DNA of 64,000 bases from positions 153,431-217,430 of the forward strand of contig ONCP01000001.1 in assembly GCA_900316385.1 (NCBI GenBank). The letters run 5' to 3'. The notes beneath the pieces are model-generated. The model saw only the letters and a list, made by a program, of their open reading frames with translations, searched no databases and was not told the origin of the DNA. Shown in pieces: positions 15,092-21,777 of this stretch. A program made the position numbers and the translations under genes. The stretch is from an uncultured Eubacteriales bacterium (GTDB lineage: Bacteria; Bacillota; Clostridia; Oscillospirales; Acutalibacteraceae). Positions within the stretch are counted from its first letter, which is position 1. The number at the start of each line of letters is the position of its first letter.

Positions 15092-15361
15092 ATGCCAAAT
15101 ATCAAACCGGTATCGGATTTACGAAACTACAACGAGGTGTTGAGCGATATAGCTGTCGGTGAGCCTGTTTTCCTGACAAAAAACGGCAGGGGAAGATACG
15201 CTATCCTAGATATTAAAGAATATGAAAAACTCCACGCTGAATTAAAACTCGTTAGCGAACTGCTTGCAGTCGAGCGGGAAAGAGAAGCAGGAGCGAAATA
15301 TTATACTTTAGATGAAGTTGAGGATTCGCTGGACAAAATATTAGGAGATAATAATGTGTAA
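15092..15361 (+). CDS. Type II antitoxin, Phd/YefM family
   Basis: 89 residues. The start IKPVSDLRNYNEVLSDIAVG and the following EPVFLTKNGRGRYAILDIKE are the Phd/YefM DNA-binding and dimerisation fold; the C-terminal part is the flexible toxin-wrapping tail. The protein should neutralise the downstream toxin and repress the operon promoter. The ATG at 15092 follows AAGGAGG with good spacing; upstream in-frame codons lie before the ribosome binding site. It overlaps the toxin gene by 8 bp, typical for translational coupling. AT-richer than lysS and probably horizontally acquired. Confidence 0.88.
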   Translation: MPNIKPVSDLRNYNEVLSDIAVGEPVFLTKNGRGRYAILDIKEYEKLHAELKLVSELLAVEREREAGAKYYTLDEVEDSLDKILGDNNV

Positions 15362-15662
15362 ATATAAGGTGTTAGTTTCTCCGAAGGCGAAGGAAATGCT
15401 GGATGAGCATATTGATTTTCTTGCACAGGTTAATAAAGCTTCGGCAAGGAATAAGAAAAACGAGATAATAAAAGGATTACGTTCTTTATCTGATATGCCC
15501 GCAAGATTTCCTTTTTTTGAAAGCGATTATATCAAATCAGGCAAATACCACAAGATGTATATCGAGAAATGGTATCTTGTACTTTATCAAATTATAGATG
15601 ATACCGTTTATGTAGAGTATATTATTGATTGCAGAGAGAATTACAGTTGGCTGTTAAGGTGA
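15354..15662 (+). CDS. Type II toxin, RelE/ParE superfamily
   Basis: 102 residues of the RelE/ParE fold: the N-terminal strand KYKVLVSPKAKEMLDEHIDF, a helical middle rich in basic residues, and the C-terminal strands KWYLVLYQIIDDTVYVEYII, ending DCRENYSWLL. RelE members cut mRNA in the ribosome A site, ParE members poison gyrase; I cannot decide from sequence, although the Y-x-x-L/R-x-N-Y-x-W-L ending is common in RelE-like toxins paired with Phd/YefM. ATG at 15354 lies inside the antitoxin end. A third gene follows 7 bp later. Confidence 0.85.
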   Translation: MCKYKVLVSPKAKEMLDEHIDFLAQVNKASARNKKNEIIKGLRSLSDMPARFPFFESDYIKSGKYHKMYIEKWYLVLYQIIDDTVYVEYIIDCRENYSWLLR

Positions 15663-15669
15663 GGTGCTT

Positions 15670-16197
15670 ATGGGAGGAAAAATTCTCGGCTCATGGAGTG
15701 GAATGCGAAAATATCTTGAGCAGGAAATGCTTGCGGAAAGCATGAAAGGCAGAATAAGGTATAGATGTACTACTTTTCCGGATATGGATGGTTGCGGGTT
15801 ATTTGAGGTTTTTCTTGACGGTAAAACCTACAAACAGTTTTCGCTGGAAACTGTACAGTCTTACTTTATCAAAAACGGTATAGTTGAGCAAAAACCTCAT
15901 CCGCTGAGTATACCCGAATATTGGGAGGACTTTTTGGAAACGCTTGAAAAGGCGCCAATGAATGAGCGTACGGAATATACAGATGATGAATTTAGTGAAG
16001 CTCTCCAAGCGTACAGAAACAGTGATATTGCCGAAAGTTTAGCCGCCGATAATCCGATACAGAATATGTTTGCCGTTTTAGACAGAAGGGTCGGCAAACG
16101 AACCTTAATAAAGATTAAAGATGAAATGTCGAAAACGCCGGAATGGTTAGATAGGCTATATGGAGAAAGGTGTAAGGCTGAGGGCGTTAAAGAATAA
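15670..16197 (+). CDS. SF0329-like protein of unknown function, linked to the TA pair
   Basis: About 175 residues. The N terminus MGGKILGSWSGMRKYLEQEM and the segment RIRYRCTTFPDMDGCGLFEV resemble a family of uncharacterised proteins (SF0329-type) scattered in Firmicutes accessory regions. No membrane helix, signal or catalytic motif is visible. The C-terminal half is helical, ending in a segment with GKRTLIKIKDEM. ATG at 15670 has GGTGAGG just upstream. The 7-bp gap from the toxin suggests co-transcription as a third member of the operon. Function unknown; a role in toxin control or defence is only a guess. Confidence 0.7.
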   Translation: MGGKILGSWSGMRKYLEQEMLAESMKGRIRYRCTTFPDMDGCGLFEVFLDGKTYKQFSLETVQSYFIKNGIVEQKPHPLSIPEYWEDFLETLEKAPMNERTEYTDDEFSEALQAYRNSDIAESLAADNPIQNMFAVLDRRVGKRTLIKIKDEMSKTPEWLDRLYGERCKAEGVKE

Positions 16198-16201
16198 CTC
16201 C

Positions 16202-16340
16202 CTTACACCAAAATGTACACCTTTTTAAACAATACAAATAATAGGTTATAATAACTTATAAAATCTCGGCATTTGTAGAAATCCGATTATAACGGGATAT
16301 AACAGCTTATAAAAGGTTATAACATCAAGATCGCTTATAT
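16202..16340 (+). repeat. Right direct repeat and TTATAA-rich spacer
   Basis: CTTACACCAAAATGTACACC (16202-16221) matches the left copy at 14972-14991. It is followed by an AT-rich stretch with repeated GGTTATAA and CTTATAAAA words (about 16241-16320), which may be binding sites or relics. No gene is seen. Confidence 0.45.
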
Positions 16341-16482
16341 CCCGACGATGAAATCCCTCGATCAGCCGAAGAAGGCAGAAAAAGCGGAAAAGAAGCCCGC
16401 AGATTTTGAGTGCGCCTGCTTTACTTGCCCCTCTCAGGAGGAATGTAAGGCAGCTCAGGAAGCGGATAAACTTGAGAAATAA
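16341..16482 (+). pseudogene. Duplicated 3' end of lysS
   Basis: 16341-16466 repeats 14763-14888 with about 3 mismatches in 126 bp (offset 1578). It starts abruptly at CCCGAC, inside the lysS core codons, and reads in frame to a different end (ADKLEK then TAA at 16480-16482). There is no start codon or upstream lysS sequence, so it cannot be a working gene. It is best explained as the original or a donor lysS end displaced by insertion of the toxin-antitoxin segment. Confidence 0.85.
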
Positions 16483-16490
16483 TTGACATT

Positions 16491-16532
16491 AAAACTCCCC
16501 GAAAGCCGCTTTCTGCGGCTTTCGGGGAGTTC
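16491..16532 (+). terminator. Terminator copy after the lysS fragment
   Basis: A 17-bp perfect stem, AACTCCCCGAAAGCCGC (16493-16509) with 16515-16531. It is similar to the terminator after intact lysS and so belongs to the same duplication. Confidence 0.75.
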
Positions 16533-16615
16533 ATTTGTATTATGTTTATGAAACTTACGCCAAACGGTTCAGAAAGTTGTGCAAGGCAAAAACAATCGCA
16601 TATTTTAAAGAATTT

Positions 16616-16651
16616 GACCTTGATGGAGTAGTTTTTATCAAGGTCTTTTTT
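16616..16651 (+). terminator. Terminator hairpin, copy 1 of a repeated unit
   Basis: GACCTTGAT (16616-16624) and ATCAAGGTC (16637-16645) followed by TTTTTT. A near-identical hairpin, including the loop GGAGTAGTTTT, lies at 17320-17355. Confidence 0.7.
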
Positions 16652-16690
16652 GTTTGACAGATAGACAAAACAAGGCTGAAATGATATAAT
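16651..16690 (+). promoter_or_regulatory. Promoter of the acetyltransferase, with palindrome over -35
   Basis: TAGACA (16662-16667) and TATAAT (16685-16690), 17-bp spacer, with TGA forming an extended -10. TTTTGT and ACAAAA form an inverted repeat around TTGACAGATAG over the -35 box. The same arrangement recurs at 17742-17790. Confidence 0.6.
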
Positions 16691-16728
16691 TATGGAAAAA
16701 TAAATCGAAATGCAGCGGAGGTGCGAAT

Positions 16729-17169
16729 ATGGACAATTCTGTAATAATCAGGGAAGAACGCCTGTCGCCAGAGGAATACATTGATTTCCTTAAAAGAACA
16801 GACTTAGGCTCTCAATATCCCAAGGAACGCTTTGAACAACGAATCAAAAAACTGGTTGACAATGTTTCTGTAAGTCTTGTTGCAAGGAATGAAAACAATT
16901 TAGTTGTCGGCGTGCTGTTCGGATTGACCGATTTTGCGTATTGGCTCTATGTAACCGACTTGGGAGTTGACAGGGCATATGAAAGACAAGGGATAGGAAA
17001 ACGACTTATGAAAACCGCTCACTCAATTGCGGGCGGAGAGAAGGATATAGCTGTATATTTGATCGCGAACGAAAACGCCATTCCGTTTTATGAAAAACTC
17101 AGTATGAAAAAGTCAGACGATGTAATGCAGTACAACCATATTGAATGGACAGAGTTTACAGTACAATAG
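16729..17169 (+). CDS. GNAT family N-acetyltransferase
   Basis: 146 residues. The acetyl-CoA site is visible as LGVDRAYERQGIGKRLMKTA (motif A, R/Q-x-x-G-x-G/A), preceded by the strand FAYWLYVTDLGV and followed by VYLIANENAIPFYEKLSM (motif B), the classical Acetyltransf_1 layout. The substrate is unknown. ATG at 16729 follows GGAGGT. It is a single-gene unit in the accessory island, with its own promoter and preceded by a terminator. Confidence 0.8.
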   Translation: MDNSVIIREERLSPEEYIDFLKRTDLGSQYPKERFEQRIKKLVDNVSVSLVARNENNLVVGVLFGLTDFAYWLYVTDLGVDRAYERQGIGKRLMKTAHSIAGGEKDIAVYLIANENAIPFYEKLSMKKSDDVMQYNHIEWTEFTVQ

Positions 17170-17230
17170 TCAGCCGTTAAATCTTGGTTAAAACATTGAC
17201 CTTGAAACAAAATGCGTATATATTATTAAT

Positions 17231-17303
17231 AGCAAGTCGTGGTTCAGGAGGACAACGCCGTGATTACGGAAACCCCGGTGCAAATCCGGGCGCTTGCTTT
17301 TTT
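17231..17303 (+). ncRNA. Candidate small structured RNA with intrinsic terminator
   Basis: Outer stem AGCAAG (17231-17236) with CTTGCT (17293-17298). Inside are CCGT/ACGG (17258-17261, 17266-17269) and CCCGG/CCGGG (17274-17278, 17286-17290) around the loop TGCAAAT. A T tract follows the outer stem. The shape is cloverleaf-like and the last hairpin mimics a tRNA T arm (G-TGCAAAT-C). Alternatively the GGAA-CCGGTGCAAATCCGG stretch resembles the conserved core of cobalamin riboswitches, but the rest of that motif is missing. No open frame. Identity unknown. Confidence 0.4.
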
Positions 17304-17319
17304 ATAGATTTTATTATGT

Positions 17320-17356
17320 GACCTTGATGGAGTAGTTTTCATCAAGGTCTTTTTTA
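17320..17356 (+). terminator. Terminator hairpin, copy 2 of a repeated unit
   Basis: GACCTTGAT (17320-17328) with ATCAAGGTC (17341-17349) and a T tract; matches the hairpin at 16616-16645 almost base for base. Confidence 0.7.
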
Positions 17357-17470
17357 TATTTATTAGGGAGATAACATCTCCCCATCATCTCCCTTTACTT
17401 TAAATATCAAGGATGATATGATAATAGCTTAAAGTAACGTTGCTTAATAAATTTTAAGGAGTTGGTAGTA

Positions 17471-17620
17471 ATGGAAAAATCTAAATCATATACAACATTC
17501 AGGATAAACGACACATCGTGGGTATTTAGCCCTCAAAAGTTCCGTTCGTTGATTGAGGAAAGGAAGAGAAGCGAAAAATGTTTGATCGGTCGGTGTATTT
17601 CCTTTACTCACGAGGGATAA
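17471..17620 (+). CDS. Short ORF, possible truncated regulator remnant
   Basis: 49 residues starting MEKSKSYTTFRINDTSWVFS, with AAGGAG 9 nt before the ATG. The N-terminal pattern (W-x-F-S-x-x-K-F-R-x-L-I-E-E-R) resembles the beginning of some Xre-like helix-turn-helix proteins, and the frame then stops at TAA (17618-17620). It may be a genuine small protein or the truncated front of a longer regulator. There is no recognisable continuation downstream. Low confidence. Confidence 0.35.
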   Translation: MEKSKSYTTFRINDTSWVFSPQKFRSLIEERKRSEKCLIGRCISFTHEG

Positions 17621-17741
17621 ATATCCTTCTTGGAAACAATATAAAAATCTCTCATATAGTGACTTAAAGCTTGTTTTGACAGCATTTGTACGACACTAAT
17701 ATTATCACTCTCTTTTTTGCGGGCAGCCTTGTAATAAGGTT

Positions 17742-17790
17742 GCCTGCTTTTGTTTGACGGATAGACAAAAGCAGGCTGAAGTGATATAAT
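17742..17790 (+). promoter_or_regulatory. Promoter with 12-bp palindrome over -35
   Basis: GCCTGCTTTTGT (17742-17753) and ACAAAAGCAGGC (17765-17776) form a perfect 12-bp inverted repeat around TTGACGGATAG. TAGACA (17762-17767) and TATAAT (17785-17790) are 17 bp apart. The hairpin could be a terminator for upstream transcription or an operator. The core matches the promoter at 16651-16690. Confidence 0.6.
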
Positions 17791-17827
17791 TATATAAAAC
17801 AAATCGGAATCTAGTGGAGATAATCAA

Positions 17828-18160
17828 ATGACTGCCGTTAAAATAGTTTTTGCCATTGTGTTTTTTGCTGTTGCCGGATTACTATTGCTTTTTGGGATCA
17901 GAAGCTTTATGGAACGAGGATTTTTACTCAATAACGCCTACATCTATGCAACCAAAGAAGAACGGAAAACAATGAATAAAAAACCGTATTACCGACAGTC
18001 AGCGATCGTATTTTGTGTTTTAAGTATTGCGTTTGTTATCATCGGATTATCTGTGCTTTTTCAAAACGGTAACATTGGCTTGCTTGTAATACCAATTGCC
18101 GTTTTAGCTATCATATACGCAATAGTATCTTCTGTTTTGAATAATAAGCGTAAAAAGTAA
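17828..18160 (+). CDS. Small membrane protein (DUF3784-like)
   Basis: 110 residues with three predicted membrane helices: IVFAIVFFAVAGLLLLFGI, a second around YYRQSAIVFCVLSIAFVIIG, and a third LLVIPIAVLAIIYAIVSSVL. Between helices 1 and 2 is a basic, polar loop (YIYATKEERKTMNKKPYYRQ). Length and topology match the DUF3784 family of Firmicutes, whose function is unknown. ATG at 17828 with GGAGA upstream. Last gene of the accessory island. Confidence 0.6.
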   Translation: MTAVKIVFAIVFFAVAGLLLLFGIRSFMERGFLLNNAYIYATKEERKTMNKKPYYRQSAIVFCVLSIAFVIIGLSVLFQNGNIGLLVIPIAVLAIIYAIVSSVLNNKRKK

Positions 18161-18253
18161 CGGGCAAAAATCCTGTTACGTGAAATAATTGAAAAATAAC
18201 CCAAAATGTAAGAAGAAGCTCAAATGACAGTCTTTGAAAGCGTTTTGGGGGAT

Positions 18254-18281
18254 TGTTTTTTTTGGTACTATGTGGTATAAT
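18254..18281 (+). promoter_or_regulatory. Promoter of the YfhO operon
   Basis: TTGTTT (18254-18259) and TATAAT (18276-18281), 16-bp spacer, 33 bp before the start codon at 18315. Confidence 0.55.
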
Positions 18282-18314
18282 ATCGTATGATAAACCATCA
18301 GGGGAGGGATAAGT

Positions 18315-18584
18315 ATGCAGTTTTTGTTTGGATTATTCTTTTTTCTGTTTTTCCGAATAAGCTCGTGGCTTTGCTCGGTTCCGATGTGGGCTACGCTGAT
18401 ACTGCATTTTACCGTCGGCTTGCCGATCTACTGGTTCTGGCTGACGCTTGCCGTGTGGATACTCGCGGGCGTTATCCGCTATCTGCTGATCGGCTTCGCG
18501 AGGTGGGGAGGAAGCTACGAAACTCCTCACCGCGAGAACAAAAATCCCTACTCGGCTTCAAATTCCGATATTTTTAAAAAATAG
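18315..18584 (+). CDS. Small membrane protein of unknown function
   Basis: 89 residues. Hydrophobic, aromatic-rich N-terminal two thirds with two to three membrane segments (FLFGLFFFLFFRIS, ILHFTVGLPIYWFWLTLAVW), then a polar tail ending in NPYSASNSDIFKK. Strong ribosome binding site (GGGGAGGG). It precedes the YfhO gene by 10 bp and so is its operon partner. I do not recognise the family. Confidence 0.6.
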   Translation: MQFLFGLFFFLFFRISSWLCSVPMWATLILHFTVGLPIYWFWLTLAVWILAGVIRYLLIGFARWGGSYETPHRENKNPYSASNSDIFKK

Positions 18585-18594
18585 GAGTACGTAT

Positions 18595-21585
18595 ATGGCT
18601 ATGGCAAAATCAAAAGGAAAGCGCTTTGCGCCGCGGATCGGCTCAAAGTCGCCCAACTACTGGCTAATTTACACCCTCGTTTTTGCGGGAGTTTTCGCGC
18701 TGACATACAGCTATTTCTTCTTCTCGGGAAAGCTGATGATTTGGTTTTCGGACGCGAAAAACCAGCACCTGACCTCTCTGTCGTTCCTCGGAATATGGCT
18801 CAGAGACACCTTCGGAGGGCTGTTCAAGAATCATTCGCTTAATTTCGCGACTTATTCTTTCGGTCTTGGCTACGGCGGAGATATTGTGCAGATACTGCAT
18901 TACTATGTTTTCGGCGATCCGCTGAACCTGCTGTCGGTGTTCGTCCCGAGCGCTCAGACCTATATCCTCTACTCGTTTTTGATCGTAGTAAGGCTTTATC
19001 TCGCGGGTCTTGCGTTCTCTAAGCTCTGCTTCTTCTTTAAGCCGGACAGGGCAAAGTCCCCCGTGCTCGCGGGCGCTTTGATCTACGTTTTCGGCGGCTT
19101 CGCGCTGTTTACGGCGTCGCGTCATCCGTATTTCATCAACCCGATGATCTACTTCCCGATGATCGTAGCGGGCGTTGAGAAGATAAGACGCAAGGAATGT
19201 CCCGTTGTGTTCATTCTCGGAGTTTTCCTTTCTGCTGTCAGCAACTTCTATTTCTTCTATATGATAGTTATCTTCACGGTGCTTTATGTGCTTGTGAAGC
19301 TGATCACAACACGCAAGGAGCTCACGCTCAAAGACGGCTTCTTCTTTATTCTCAGGCTCGGCATTTACGCTGTGCTCGGAGTCGTTATGGCGGGCGTTAT
19401 ATTGCTTCCCGTTGTGCTCCAGTTCCTCAGCGATCCCAGAGCGGGAGCGGGAATGAAGTACGACCTCGTGTATAATATAGTTTATTACAAGAGACTGCTA
19501 GGCACTATTCTCGGTCTGGGCAGCACCAACAGAGAGTGGACGTATATCGGACTTACGGGCTTGTTCCTGCCTGCCTTATATACGATGTTCGCAGGCAGAA
19601 AAAAGCGCCTTGAGCTCAAGATCGCCTTTATCGCGATGACCGCATTCCTCGTTATTCCGACCGTCGGACATATGCTCAACGGTATGAGCTACGCCGCCAA
19701 CCGCTGGTGCTGGGCGTACGGTCTGCTCGGCGCGTATATCGTGACCGACACGGCGGAGGATATGTTCAGCCTCAGCCGCAAGGATCTGATAAAGTGCGGT
19801 GTGTTTATCGCGATTTACGCGGCGGTATGCGCTGTGCTGAGATTGTCGCTGACAGAGGGCGCCGAGATACAGATCATCATCGCTCTGCTCACGCTTTTTG
19901 CTATTCTCGTTATCGGCACAGCCGACAAGCCGAGCATATCCTTTGACAAAAGGAAGGCGGCTGTCATTCTCGCCGCGGCTGTAATCGGAGTGAACTTCAG
20001 CGCGTATTTTGGAATGTCGGATATCAAGAGCAATTTCCTTAATAAGTACGACGATTTTTCCAACCATAAAACGCGCTTTACCGCCAACGAAGCAAATCTG
20101 CTCAAGCAGCATTACGATAACGGCAACTTCTGCCGCTATACTGGCGCAAAGCTTACCAAAAACTCTTCACTTCTCAACGGTAATTCCTCGACGCAGTATT
20201 ATTTCAGCCTTTCAAATCCCAATATTTTCGAGTTCTTCAACGAGCTTGACGTCAATATCTCGATGGGTCAACTATATTATGACCTTGACGACAGAGCCGC
20301 GCTCAATACCCTCGCAAACGTAAAATACTTCGCTTCGGCATATGGCACGGTCAAGCCCGACAACACCGTTAAGGACAAGAACAAAAAGCGTGTGCCCTAC
20401 GGCTTTAACATGAACGGCGAGAGCTGGGTGTTCAACACTATGGGCGAGTTGAAAAGAGCCGACGGCGTCAACGACCTTTCGGATTACAATATCCTCAACG
20501 CCGTTACCGTCTACACAAACAAGGACAGACTTCCGTTCGGCTACACCTACGACAGCTATATCCCGCGTGAAAAATACGAGAGCCTGACCTCTCTGCAAAA
20601 GCAGGAGGCTATGCTCCAGGGTGTGGTTCTCGACGAGAAAACCTCCGATATCAAGGAGGCTGACCCGAGCTTTACGGGCGTGGAGATACCCTATACCGTA
20701 AGAGCGAAGGGTCAGACCGCGGCTGTTGTTGACAAAAATACCTTTGTTACCGTCAAGAAAGGCGCCAAGATCGTGCTCGATCTCAAGGGTATGGAAAACT
20801 GCGAGACCTACGTCTGGTTCAAGGGCGTCGATTTCAAGGGAACCAACCCCGCCGACCTTTACAACGACGACGAGAGCATTGATCCGAACAATGTATATAC
20901 CTCCGAGGAATGGGAGGATCTTCCCAAGATCAGACGCGACAAAATCAGCCGCAAGGGTGAGGAATATTACGAGCCGACCAAGATCCACTTCAAGGCTATC
21001 GGAATGAGCAAAAAGCAGAAGGTCGCTAAGTCGGTGCTCTACAACACTCCCCGTTACAACTGGTACGAGGGCAAGCATGACTTCCTTATCAACCTTGACT
21101 ATGAGAAGGACGCGAAGAAGCATATCGTCCTCAAGTTCCCCTACGCGGGCACTTATAAGTTTGACGATATCAAGGTGTTCTGTCAGCCTATGACCGACTA
21201 TTCGGATCAGGTCAAGGCTCTCAAGCAAGACAAGCTCCAAAAGGTCGATTTCCATTACCTGCCCGAGAGCAAGGCGACGAATGAGATCACGGGAGAGATA
21301 TCCTTAAAAGAAAACAAAGTCCTGCTTCTTTCTATTCCGTACTCAAACGGCTGGAAGGCTTACGTGGACGGCAAGGAGGCTGAGCTGATCCGAGGTAACA
21401 CGATGTTCTCCGCGCTCAAGCTTACAAAGGGTAATCACAAGATCCGCCTCAATTACGACACTCCGTGGCTCAAGGTCGGACTGCTGATGAGCGCCGCGGG
21501 CGTGCTGGCGTTTATCGCGCTGATTGTTTTAAGAAAAATATACCTGAAGAAAAAGAGCTCCTCAGGAGCTCTTTTTCAACATTGA
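18595..21585 (+). CDS. YfhO-family polytopic membrane protein
   Basis: 996 residues. About 12-13 membrane helices fill the first 480 residues, starting at YWLIYTLVFAGVFALTYSYF, followed by a large extracytoplasmic domain of about 450 residues and one C-terminal helix (VGLLMSAAGVLAFIALIVL) with a basic tail. The closing segment LSIPYSNGWKAYVDGKEAEL with GNHKIRLNYDTPWLKVGLL is the YfhO signature. Bacillus YfhO and relatives are GT-C-like membrane proteins tied to glycosylation of lipoteichoic acid or other surface polymers. By analogy this protein transfers a lipid-linked sugar outside the membrane; the acceptor is unknown. Its last codons form half of the terminator hairpin. Confidence 0.85.
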   Translation: MAMAKSKGKRFAPRIGSKSPNYWLIYTLVFAGVFALTYSYFFFSGKLMIWFSDAKNQHLTSLSFLGIWLRDTFGGLFKNHSLNFATYSFGLGYGGDIVQILHYYVFGDPLNLLSVFVPSAQTYILYSFLIVVRLYLAGLAFSKLCFFFKPDRAKSPVLAGALIYVFGGFALFTASRHPYFINPMIYFPMIVAGVEKIRRKECPVVFILGVFLSAVSNFYFFYMIVIFTVLYVLVKLITTRKELTLKDGFFFILRLGIYAVLGVVMAGVILLPVVLQFLSDPRAGAGMKYDLVYNIVYYKRLLGTILGLGSTNREWTYIGLTGLFLPALYTMFAGRKKRLELKIAFIAMTAFLVIPTVGHMLNGMSYAANRWCWAYGLLGAYIVTDTAEDMFSLSRKDLIKCGVFIAIYAAVCAVLRLSLTEGAEIQIIIALLTLFAILVIGTADKPSISFDKRKAAVILAAAVIGVNFSAYFGMSDIKSNFLNKYDDFSNHKTRFTANEANLLKQHYDNGNFCRYTGAKLTKNSSLLNGNSSTQYYFSLSNPNIFEFFNELDVNISMGQLYYDLDDRAALNTLANVKYFASAYGTVKPDNTVKDKNKKRVPYGFNMNGESWVFNTMGELKRADGVNDLSDYNILNAVTVYTNKDRLPFGYTYDSYIPREKYESLTSLQKQEAMLQGVVLDEKTSDIKEADPSFTGVEIPYTVRAKGQTAAVVDKNTFVTVKKGAKIVLDLKGMENCETYVWFKGVDFKGTNPADLYNDDESIDPNNVYTSEEWEDLPKIRRDKISRKGEEYYEPTKIHFKAIGMSKKQKVAKSVLYNTPRYNWYEGKHDFLINLDYEKDAKKHIVLKFPYAGTYKFDDIKVFCQPMTDYSDQVKALKQDKLQKVDFHYLPESKATNEITGEISLKENKVLLLSIPYSNGWKAYVDGKEAELIRGNTMFSALKLTKGNHKIRLNYDTPWLKVGLLMSAAGVLAFIALIVLRKIYLKKKSSSGALFQH
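21551..21577 (+). terminator. Terminator overlapping the YfhO stop region
   Basis: AAAAGAGCTCC (21551-21561) with GGAGCTCTTTT (21565-21575) and a T tract, lying inside the last coding codons. Confidence 0.7.
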
Positions 21586-21616
21586 AGCGCAAAGCGCGGC
21601 GCGCGGGGGAAAACAC

Positions 21617-21645
21617 TTGATTTTATGCTTGCGTTGTGATAATAT
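21617..21645 (+). promoter_or_regulatory. Promoter of ilvD
   Basis: TTGATT (21617-21622) and TAATAT (21640-21645), 17-bp spacer. Confidence 0.6.
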
Positions 21646-21669
21646 TGTTTTTATAATATATCAAAACAG

Positions 21670-21775
21670 ATAATGTCCCCGTGATACAGGGTAGGGGATA
21701 TCATCTCGGTTCAGAGGTCGGATACGATCCTCTCAGTCGGCTTTGATAAAAGCGAAACTTTGAAAGGGGTCTTTA
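21670..21775 (+). promoter_or_regulatory. Structured leader of ilvD
   Basis: Two hairpins are visible: ATGTCCCC with GGGGATAT (about 21673-21702) and AGAGG with CCTCT (about 21715-21735), followed by a ribosome binding site AAAGGGG. No T-box specifier or antiterminator consensus and no terminator are present, so regulation by a T box is unlikely. Other leader regulation is possible. Confidence 0.35.
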
Positions 21776-21777
21776 AA

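Noticed and set aside
17231..17303. A functional tRNA gene
   Set aside because: The anticodon stem-loop has a 4-nt loop and the T loop lacks the invariant TTC, so it is at most tRNA-like.
17608..17802. Minus-strand 64-residue frame
   Set aside because: It crosses the palindromic promoter of the 17828 gene and has no ribosome site.
18287..18577. Overlapping frame ahead of YfhO
   Set aside because: The 18315 frame has the strong ribosome site and membrane character; this one lacks both.
20272..21255. 327-residue antisense frame in the YfhO gene
   Set aside because: Shadow of a high-confidence gene; no start signal or motif.
21650..21777. T-box leader of ilvD
   Set aside because: No AGGGTGG-N-ACCGCG antiterminator, no specifier loop and no terminator.
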